In this document: positions 19,614-25,200 of the stretch, piece after piece | Numbering within the stretch: position 1 is the first letter of the stretch | Layout: each line of letters begins with the position of its first letter | NCBI GenBank assembly: GCA_044508625.1 | Contig: JBIQHJ010000016.1 | Location: 1-63,092 of the forward strand | Length of the DNA stretch: 63,092 bases | DNA from: Castellaniella sp044508625 | GTDB taxonomy: Bacteria > Pseudomonadota > Gammaproteobacteria > Burkholderiales > Burkholderiaceae_B | Direction of reading: 5' to 3' | Position numbers and translations under genes: made by a program | Notes under the pieces: model-generated | Database searches by the model: none | The model's input: only the letters and a program-made list of their open reading frames with translations | What the model was told of the DNA's origin: nothing

Positions 19614-21098
19614 ATGCAAAACCCATTCGACTTCGCCCTGGCTACGCCCGAGATCGTGCTGCTGGTCCTGACCGGCGCGGTGCTGCTGATCGACGCCTTC
19701 GGCCGCGAGCCGCAGCGCCGCATGACCTTCATGCTGACCATGGCCTCGCTGCTGGTGCTGGTCCTGGTGTCCTGGGGGCAGTGGGGCGAGGACGTCCAGG
19801 GACGCACCTTCAGCGGCCTGTACGTCGCCGATTCCTTCGGGCATTTCCTCAAGATCCTGTCCTGCATCGCGGTGGCGGTGACGCTGGTCTACGGCCGCGC
19901 CTACGCTGAAAAGCGCGACATGGTCGTCCACGGCGGCGAGCTCTATTCCCTGGCGCTGCTGGCGCTGCTGGGCGAGTTCATCATGATCTCGGCGGGCAGC
20001 ATGCTGACGGTGTACCTGGGCGTCGAGCTCATGTCCTTTGCGCTCTACGCCCTGGTGGCCCTGCGCCGCGAGCACCTGCCTGCCACCGAGGCGGCCATGA
20101 AATACTACGTGCTGGGCTGTCTCGCCTCGGGCATCCTGCTCTACGGCATGTCGATGATCTACGGCGCGACGGGGCATCTCGGCCTCGAGCAGATCGCCCA
20201 GGTCATCCGCGACGGCGGCGCCGACCGCCTGCCGCTGGTGTTCGGCGTGGTGTTCATCGTCTCGGGCCTGGCCTTCAAGCTCACCGCGGCGCCGTTCCAC
20301 ATGTGGACGCCCGACGTCTACCAGGGCTCGCCCACGACGGTGACGCTGCTGGTGGGAGCGGCCCCCAAGTTCGCGGCCTTCGCCATCACCCTGCGCCTGC
20401 TGATCGAGGCCCTGCACGGCATCGCCGTGGACTGGCAGCCCATGCTGCTGATCATGGCGGTCCTGTCGCTGGCGGTCGGCAACCTGGTCGCCATCGCCCA
20501 GACCAACTTCAAGCGCATGCTGGCCTATTCGACCATCTCGCAGATGGGCTTCGTCTTCCTCGGGCTGCTCTCGGGCGTCCACGAGGGGCAGCCGGGCGCC
20601 AGCGCCCAGGCCTATGGCGCCTCGCTGTTCTACGTCGTGATCTACGTGCTCACCACGCTCAGCACCTTCGGCCTGATCCTGCTGCTCAGCCGCCAGGGCT
20701 TCGAGTGCGAGGAGATCTCCGACCTCAAGGGCCTCAACCGGCGCAACCCGCTGCTGGCGGGCGTGATGATGCTGTCGATGTTCTCGCTGGCGGGCATCCC
20801 GCCGCTCTCGGGCTTCTATGCAAAGCTCGCCGTGCTGCAGGCCCTGGTCGGCGCGGGCCACGTGACGGTGGCGGTGATCGCCGTGATGTTCTCGCTGATC
20901 GGCGCGTTCTACTACCTGCGCGTGGTCAAGGTCGCGTATTTCGACGAGCCCGAGGACGGCGTCACCCTCGGCGCCGGCACCCTGGCGACCCGGGGCGTCA
21001 TGTCGCTGAACGGCCTGCTCGTCATCGGCCTGGGGATCCTGCCGGGCGGTCTGATGACGCTGTGCGTGCAGGTCATCCAGCACTCGCTGAAGTTCTGA
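19614..21098 (+). CDS. nuoN: NADH-quinone oxidoreductase subunit N
   Basis: A 494-residue antiporter-like subunit, the third proton-pumping homologue of MrpA/D. Motifs include G-V-E-L-M-S-F-A-L-Y-A-L with the membrane Glu, F-K-L-T-A-A-P-F-H-M-W-T-P-D-V-Y-Q-G-S, and K-R-M-L-A-Y-S-T-I-S-Q-M-G. It closes the nuo set; the next gene starts one base after the stop and probably shares the transcript. Confidence 0.97.
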   Translation: MQNPFDFALATPEIVLLVLTGAVLLIDAFGREPQRRMTFMLTMASLLVLVLVSWGQWGEDVQGRTFSGLYVADSFGHFLKILSCIAVAVTLVYGRAYAEKRDMVVHGGELYSLALLALLGEFIMISAGSMLTVYLGVELMSFALYALVALRREHLPATEAAMKYYVLGCLASGILLYGMSMIYGATGHLGLEQIAQVIRDGGADRLPLVFGVVFIVSGLAFKLTAAPFHMWTPDVYQGSPTTVTLLVGAAPKFAAFAITLRLLIEALHGIAVDWQPMLLIMAVLSLAVGNLVAIAQTNFKRMLAYSTISQMGFVFLGLLSGVHEGQPGASAQAYGASLFYVVIYVLTTLSTFGLILLLSRQGFECEEISDLKGLNRRNPLLAGVMMLSMFSLAGIPPLSGFYAKLAVLQALVGAGHVTVAVIAVMFSLIGAFYYLRVVKVAYFDEPEDGVTLGAGTLATRGVMSLNGLLVIGLGILPGGLMTLCVQVIQHSLKF

Positions 21099-21099
21099 G

Positions 21100-21645
21100 A
21101 TGGATCTCTCGGCCGCCGCCTGGACGGTCATCGTGCTGGCCCTGGTCGCGGCCAACCTGCCTTTCGTGATCGAGCGCCCCCTGGTGGCGCTGCCCTGGCC
21201 GCGGCCGGGCGCGGCGGCGCCGGGGACGGCCGCGCGGTGGCTGCGCAGCCTGGTCTTTTTCGCCCTGGCCGCCGCCTGGGTCCGGGGTACCCTGGCCCTC
21301 GTGGGAGGCGCCTTCGCCGGCGGCGGGGACACCGTGCTGCCGTTCCTGCTGAAACTCCTCCTGGTCTGCGCGCTGGCGGCCGCCCTGATGGCCCTGCCGG
21401 GCTGGCGCGCCGATCCGGGGCGTGGGCCCAAGCCGTTCCTCGACCGGCTGGTGGAAGTCCTCGTGTGCTACGTCTTGGTCGGCACCCTGGGCTTCGCCCT
21501 CGAGCTGAACCTCGGCAACGCCTTCGCCCGGACGTGGGAGTTCTACGCCGTCACCCTCAGCCTGTTCCTGGTGCTGGGGTATCCGGGATTCGTGTTCCGC
21601 TACATGCTCAAGCGCCGCCGGGGCGCGGGCCGGACGTCCACATAG
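21100..21645 (+). CDS. DUF2818 family membrane protein, enlarged
   Basis: A 181-residue membrane protein of the DUF2818 family, which in betaproteobacteria lies directly behind nuoN. The conserved parts are the N-terminal helix (V-A-A-N-L-P-F-V-I-E-R) and the C-terminal region with R-T-W-E-F-Y-A-V-T and G-Y-P-G-F-V-F-R-Y. Family members I know are near 100 residues. Here about 65 extra residues (roughly 40-105), with two more hydrophobic segments, sit between these two parts. It begins one base after the nuoN stop, so it may help complex I assembly or stability, but no function is established. Confidence in the family is high, in the role low. Confidence 0.8.
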   Translation: MDLSAAAWTVIVLALVAANLPFVIERPLVALPWPRPGAAAPGTAARWLRSLVFFALAAAWVRGTLALVGGAFAGGGDTVLPFLLKLLLVCALAAALMALPGWRADPGRGPKPFLDRLVEVLVCYVLVGTLGFALELNLGNAFARTWEFYAVTLSLFLVLGYPGFVFRYMLKRRRGAGRTST

Positions 21646-21701
21646 TGCCCTGTGGCCGGCCGGGCGGGGCCATGGCGGTCCTGCGCCTCGCGTGAATGAG
21701 C

Positions 21702-21980
21702 TCAGGCGGGCTCCGCGCGCAGCCGCAGGCCCAGTGCCGACATGACCTTGAGGACGGTGGCGAAATCCGGCGCTCGTTCGCCGGACAGCGATTTGTACAG
21801 GCTCTCGCGTGAAAGTCCGGCTTTGCGGGCGACCTTCGTCATGCCCTGCGCACGGGCGATGTCGCCCAGGGCCTTGGCGATGAAGGCCGCGTCGCCCTGC
21901 CTTTCGCCGATGCGGGCGTCGAGGTAGAGCGCCATTTCCTGCGACGAACGCAGATGAGCGGCGACGTCGTAGGGGTGCAC
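21702..21980 (-). CDS. HigA-type addiction-module antidote (XRE family)
   Basis: A 92-residue DNA-binding protein of the putative addiction-module antidote family. It has F-I-A-K-A-L-G-D-I-A-R-A-Q-G-M, then the helix-turn-helix A-R-K-A-G-L-S-R-E-S-L-Y-K-S-L, and the usual ending T-V-L-K-V-M-S-A-L-G-L-R-L. The GTG at 21980 gives a protein of family size beginning V-H-P-Y-D-V-A-A-H-L. An in-frame ATG at 22121 overlapping the oxidase stop would add 47 residues. The partner toxin normally precedes it, but no intact toxin gene is present, only a possible fragment. It may act as an orphan repressor or antitoxin. Confidence 0.75.
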   Translation of the reverse strand: MHPYDVAAHLRSSQEMALYLDARIGERQGDAAFIAKALGDIARAQGMTKVARKAGLSRESLYKSLSGERAPDFATVLKVMSALGLRLRAEPA

Positions 21981-22058
21981 CGTGGAGAGTCGTTTTCCAA
22001 CTATGGGCTGGCCGCTCGTATCGTATGCGGGCTGGACATTGGAATGACCATTCGTAAG

Positions 22059-22121
22059 GATACGCAGCCGCCGCACGCCCGGGCCGATGTCGGCGAAGGG
22101 CCTGTTGCCGCGGGGGCTCAT
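22059..22121 (-). pseudogene. possible HigB-type toxin remnant
   Basis: The 21 codons after the oxidase stop (ATGA overlap) read R-G-N-R-P-F-A-D-I-G-P-G-V-R-R-L-R-I. This resembles the G-N-x-G-D ... V-G-x-G-V-S-E-L-R-I stretch of Gp49/HigB-like toxins that normally precede this antidote type. An alternative is a decayed copy of the oxidase 3' end, which encodes L-E-D-I-G-P-D-V; about 72% of 36 bases match by eye. No toxin-like sequence follows it. Confidence 0.3.
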
Positions 22122-23200
22122 GCCTTCCAGATCACGTCTGGTCCGATGTCCTCGAGGGTCTTGCAGCCGGTCAGCGCCATGGCGACTTCGAGTTCGCCGC
22201 GCAGGATCTGGATCAGGTGGGCGAGGGCGGGGGCGCCGCCGGTGGCCAGCGCGTACAGTGCGGGCCGGCCGATCAGCACGGCCTGCGCGCCCAGGGCCAG
22301 GGCCTTGAGGATGTCGGTGCCCCGGCGGATGCCGCCGTCCAGCAGCAGCGGCACGCGGCCCTCGACGGCGCGGGCGATGGCGGGCAGGGCCTCGAGGGTG
22401 GCGGGCAGGGTGTCCAGGCAGCGCCCGCCGTGGTTGGAGACGATGATCCCGTCGATGCCGAGGGCGATCGCCTGGCGCGCGTCGTCGGGGTCCAGGATGC
22501 CCTTGAGCCAGAGCGGCGTTCCCGCGAACTGCGCGCGCAGCCAGGCGACGTCCGCCCAGGTCGGCGCCGCGTCCAGCAGGCCGCTGTCGAACAGGGGGCT
22601 GCCGCCCGGCGGGGCGGGCCGCGCCGTCGCCGGGGACAGGCCCTCGAGGTGGACCGAGCGGATGTGGTGCGGCACGCGGAAGCCGCTGCGCTGCTCGGCG
22701 TTGCGCACGCCGTTGGCGGGGGCGTCCACGGTCAGGACCAGCGCCCGGGCGCCCGCCCGCAGGGCGCGGCCGGCCAGGGCCAGGGTGTCCTCGCGCCGGG
22801 CCTGGGCATAGAGCTGGAACCACAGGACCGGCGCGGGGGACATCGCGGCGAGGTCCTCGATGGCCGTGCCCGACTGGGCGCTGAGGACCAGCGGCGTGCC
22901 GGTCGCCGCGGCCGCCAGCGCGGTGGCGCGCTCGCCCTCGGGGTGGACCAGGCCGTGCCAGGCCGAGGGCGCGATCAGGAGCGGATGGGCGAGGGCCTGG
23001 CCGCCGAGCGCCAGCCGGGTGTGCGCGCCCTCGAGCGGCCGCAGCACCCGGCCGCGCAGGCTGAGCGCCTCGAAGGCGGCGTGGTTGCGCCGGGCGGTGA
23101 TCTCGTCGGCGCCGCCCGATTCCACCCAGGCCCAGACGGCGGGATCGAGGCGCGCCCGCGCGAGTTCGGCGTAGTCCTGGACGCAGAGCGGCTGGGTCAT
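22118..23200 (-). CDS. FMN-dependent alpha-hydroxy-acid oxidase
   Basis: A 360-residue member of the glycolate/lactate oxidase family, a TIM barrel with FMN. Present are Tyr131 in W-F-Q-L-Y, Arg166 in L-T-V-D-A-P-A-N-G-V-R, Lys233, catalytic His257 in S-N-H-G-G-R, Arg260, and the phosphate loop L-L-D-G-G-I-R-R-G-T. The usual first active-site Tyr is replaced in W-A-W-V-E-S-G-G, so the substrate may differ from lactate or glycolate. It shares little with the lldD-type gene at 3488-4648. The start at 23200 has a GGAG box. Partial copies of its first 80 bases lie beyond vapBC at 24062-24149 and 24175-24222. Confidence 0.85.
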   Translation of the reverse strand: MTQPLCVQDYAELARARLDPAVWAWVESGGADEITARRNHAAFEALSLRGRVLRPLEGAHTRLALGGQALAHPLLIAPSAWHGLVHPEGERATALAAAATGTPLVLSAQSGTAIEDLAAMSPAPVLWFQLYAQARREDTLALAGRALRAGARALVLTVDAPANGVRNAEQRSGFRVPHHIRSVHLEGLSPATARPAPPGGSPLFDSGLLDAAPTWADVAWLRAQFAGTPLWLKGILDPDDARQAIALGIDGIIVSNHGGRCLDTLPATLEALPAIARAVEGRVPLLLDGGIRRGTDILKALALGAQAVLIGRPALYALATGGAPALAHLIQILRGELEVAMALTGCKTLEDIGPDVIWKA

Positions 23201-23246
23201 GAGGGGGTCTCCATGGCTGGGGCGCGGCCGGGCCCATGCCCGCGGG

Positions 23247-23663
23247 TCAAGCCCAGTCCTCGAGCGCCAGATGCGGCACCCGGTGGAACTCGCGGGTGTT
23301 GTTGGTGATGAGCACGCAGCCGGTGGCCAGGGCGTGTCCCGCGATGGCGGCGTCGTTGTTGCCGATGGGGATCCCCCGGGCGGCGAGCCCGGCGCGCAGC
23401 CGCGCGGTTTCGTCGACCGCCGCCGCATCCCAGGGCAGGATGGCGTCCAGGCGCTGGACGAAGGCATCCACCATGGCGGCGACCCTGGGCGACGCCCTCG
23501 GACTGATGGCGCCAAAGCGCATTTCGGAATACGTGATGGCCGATACGACGATGCGATGCTGGCGGGCGACGGCGCCTTCCAGGCGGGCCAGCACCGCCGG
23601 CGGCCGTTCACGCATGATGAACGAGCAGATGTTCGTATCGAGCATGTAGGTCTTGCGGCTCAC
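23247..23663 (-). CDS. vapC: VapC-type PIN-domain toxin ribonuclease
   Basis: A 138-residue PIN-domain RNase, the toxin of a type II toxin-antitoxin pair. Acidic metal ligands are in place: Asp9 (M-L-D-T-N-I), Glu47 (T-Y-S-E-M-R-F-G), Asp84, and Asp104 (P-I-G-N-N-D-A-A-I-A-G-H-A). The C-terminal I-T-N-N-T-R-E-F-H-R-V-P is as in tRNA-cleaving VapC proteins. All catalytic residues are present, so it is probably active and needs VapB for control. It overlaps vapB by four bases (ATGA), the usual antitoxin-first order. Confidence 0.93.
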   Translation of the reverse strand: MSRKTYMLDTNICSFIMRERPPAVLARLEGAVARQHRIVVSAITYSEMRFGAISPRASPRVAAMVDAFVQRLDAILPWDAAAVDETARLRAGLAARGIPIGNNDAAIAGHALATGCVLITNNTREFHRVPHLALEDWA

Positions 23664-23896
23664 TCGAGGTCGTCCGGGTAGCGGTTTTCCTCGATCATAT
23701 CCGGACGTTCGGCCAGGAAGCCGGCGTTCGCGGCCGGAATGTCACACAGCGATCCCCACGAGGGACGGGCGGGCCGCAGGATCAGGGTTTCGCCCTGGCG
23801 GGTGATCTCGAGTTCCGACACGCCGTGGAATTCCATGTCGCGAGGAATGCGGATCGCCTGGTTCCGGTTGTTTCTGAAGATGGACACGGTGCGCAT
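23660..23896 (-). CDS. vapB: VapB-type antitoxin (AbrB/SpoVT fold)
   Basis: A 78-residue antitoxin. The N-terminal half M-R-T-V-S-I-F-R-N-N-R-N-Q-A-I-R-I-P forms the swapped-hairpin AbrB-type DNA-binding domain. The C-terminal half is acidic and Pro-rich and should wrap the VapC active site. The start at 23896 has GGGAGG upstream; a longer open frame to 23956 runs into the leader and is unlikely. The ATGA overlap couples it to vapC. Its promoter carries two perfect palindromes, consistent with self-repression by the VapBC complex. Confidence 0.9.
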   Translation of the reverse strand: MRTVSIFRNNRNQAIRIPRDMEFHGVSELEITRQGETLILRPARPSWGSLCDIPAANAGFLAERPDMIEENRYPDDLE

Positions 23897-23969
23897 GGCG
23901 GCCTCCCGAGAGGGCGATGCCCGGCGCGCCCGAGTCGAGCCGGCGTGGCGGGGCATCCGTCAGGAATCC

Positions 23970-23997
23970 ATCATAGCATATGCTGGGCATATGCCAA
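23970..23997 (-). promoter_or_regulatory. vapBC promoter with twin palindromic operators
   Basis: On the minus strand TTGGCA (23997-23992) and TATGAT (23975-23970) are 16 bases apart, a strong sigma-70-type promoter. Two perfect 10-base palindromes, GGCATATGCC (23995-23986) and AGCATATGCT (23984-23975), fill the spacer with centres 11 bases apart, about one helical turn. This fits binding of two VapB dimers on one face and tight autoregulation. Confidence 0.8.
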
Positions 23998-24061
23998 GGT
24001 TCGTCCTGGCCCCGGCACGGAGAGCCACGCAGGGCCGTCCCGGCACGAGCCGGGCATCGCG

Positions 24062-24149
24062 CCGCTCGATTCCGGTCGGGCTCGGATGGCGGGATCGGGG
24101 CGCGCCCCGCGGTCCTGGACGCAGGGCGGCTGGATCATGGTTCGGACCC
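24062..24149 (-). pseudogene. decayed copy of the oxidase 5' end
   Basis: This stretch matches 23111-23200, the first codons of the oxidase gene. By eye 25 of 27 bases match at the start, then a clean 12-base deletion, then about 41 of 50 bases, with many transitions. It reads M-I-Q-P-P-C-V-Q-D-R-G-A-R-P-D-P-A-I against M-T-Q-P-L-C-V-Q-D ... R-A-R-L-D-P-A-V in the intact gene. Upstream of its ATG lies GGTCCGAAC, which is also at the end of piuC. It is a non-functional fragment left by duplication. Confidence 0.75.
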
Positions 24150-24174
24150 GCCATCAGGCAAGCGCCCAATTGGG

Positions 24175-24222
24175 CCGATTCCGTGTCCTGGACGCCGAGC
24201 GGCCGGATCACAGTTCGGACCA
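24175..24222 (-). repeat. second, shorter copy of the oxidase 5' end overlapping the piuC stop
   Basis: Positions 24185-24222 match 24112-24149 at 32 of 38 bases, in the same orientation and 73 bases apart. Read from the GTG that overlaps the piuC stop (GTGA) it gives V-I-R-P-L-G-V-Q-D, again the oxidase N-terminus. It suggests that an oxidase gene once followed piuC directly. No other gene is seen in 23998-24207. Confidence 0.65.
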
Positions 24223-24888
24223 CATGCGCAGGAGGTTGTGGTAGACGCCGGTGAGCTGCGCGACCACCTCGGGGTCGGCCTGGGCCTGGATCAGGCGCTG
24301 GATGGCGACGTCCTGCTCGAGGAGCAGGGCGCGGCGGCCGTCGTCGCGCACCAGGCTCTGGGTCCAGAAGAACGAGCCGTAGCGCACCCCCCGCGTCACG
24401 GGCGTGACGCGGTGCAGGCTGGTGCCCGGGTAGACGACGGCGTGGCCGGCCGGCAGCTTGACGCGGTGTTCGCCGTAGGTGTCCTGGATGATGAGCTCGC
24501 CGCCCTCGTACTCGTCGGGATCGCTGAAGAACACCGTGGTCGAGATGTCGCTGCGCACGCGCACGGTGGAATTCGGCGCCTGGAAAATGGCGTTGTCGAT
24601 GTGGAAGCCGTATTCCTCCCCGCCCTCGTAGCGGTTGAAGCGCGGCGGCAGGATGCGCTGGGGCAGGGCGGCCGACATGAAGGTCGGGTTCGTGGACAGG
24701 GCCTGGACGATGGCCTGGCCCCACTGCTGGGCGACCGGATGGTCCAGCGCCAACTGCCGGTTGGCCTTGACGCGGACGGCGACGTGGCCTGCGGTCTCGC
24801 GGCCGTCGATCCAGGGCGCCTGCTCGAGCGCGGCGCGGCACTGGCGGGTCTGTTCATGGGTCAGCAGATCGGGGATGGACAGCAGCAT
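24208..24888 (-). CDS. piuC: PKHD-type Fe(II)/2-oxoglutarate hydroxylase, PiuC/YbiX family
   Basis: A 226-residue cytoplasmic dioxygenase. Iron ligands His96, Asp98 (H-I-D-N-A-I-F) and His159 (S-L-H-R-V-T-P-V), and the 2-oxoglutarate Arg169, are all present. Its length equals that of the family. In Pseudomonas aeruginosa and E. coli the homologues sit beside a catecholate siderophore receptor (PiuA, Fiu) and are iron-regulated; the substrate is not settled. The start at 24888 (M-L-L-S-I-P-D-L-L) is the family start; the open frame extends to 25014 without conservation. The gene follows the first TonB receptor, separated by the assembly gap. Confidence 0.93.
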   Translation of the reverse strand: MLLSIPDLLTHEQTRQCRAALEQAPWIDGRETAGHVAVRVKANRQLALDHPVAQQWGQAIVQALSTNPTFMSAALPQRILPPRFNRYEGGEEYGFHIDNAIFQAPNSTVRVRSDISTTVFFSDPDEYEGGELIIQDTYGEHRVKLPAGHAVVYPGTSLHRVTPVTRGVRYGSFFWTQSLVRDDGRRALLLEQDVAIQRLIQAQADPEVVAQLTGVYHNLLRMWSEL

Positions 24889-25200
24889 GGGATGGAATTC
24901 CGGTCGAAAATGGGGAACCCCGGGGGCAAGGCCCTCGGGGGCCGGACAAACGGGCCCGGGGACGCCGCGCGACGGGGTCGACGCGCGATCATCCGGCGCG
25001 AGGCCCCGGGGCAAAACAGCACAAGCATAGCAAGCCGGCAGGGCGCCGCAAGGCGCCCCGCCTCCTTGNNNNNNNNNNNNNNNNNNNNNNNNNNNNNNNN
25101 NNNNNNNNNNNNNNNNNNNNNNNNNNNNNNNNNNNNNNNNNNNNNNNNNNNNNNNNNNNNNNNNNNNNAGGCGCCCCGCCTCCTTGTCCGCGCGAGGCGC
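24889..25200. other. intergenic region with assembly gap
   Basis: The 312 bases between piuC and receptor 1 include 100 N (25069-25168). The 18 bases before the gap (25051-25068) are identical to the 18 after it (25169-25186), so the true distance is probably about 194 bases. The joined sequence contains AGGCGCC ... GGCGCCT, a strong hairpin that could terminate the receptor transcript and would explain the contig break. No gene is seen. Confidence 0.7.

Noticed and set aside
23970..24222. Insertion sequence or integron site around vapBC
   Set aside because: No transposase or integrase and no terminal inverted repeats are present. The only flanking repeats are the oxidase 5'-end copies, reported as a finding.
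24208..24841. Alternative minus-strand frame (23960-24841) overlapping piuC
   Set aside because: The piuC frame carries all iron and 2-oxoglutarate ligands at family positions; the other frame is Arg/Pro-rich.
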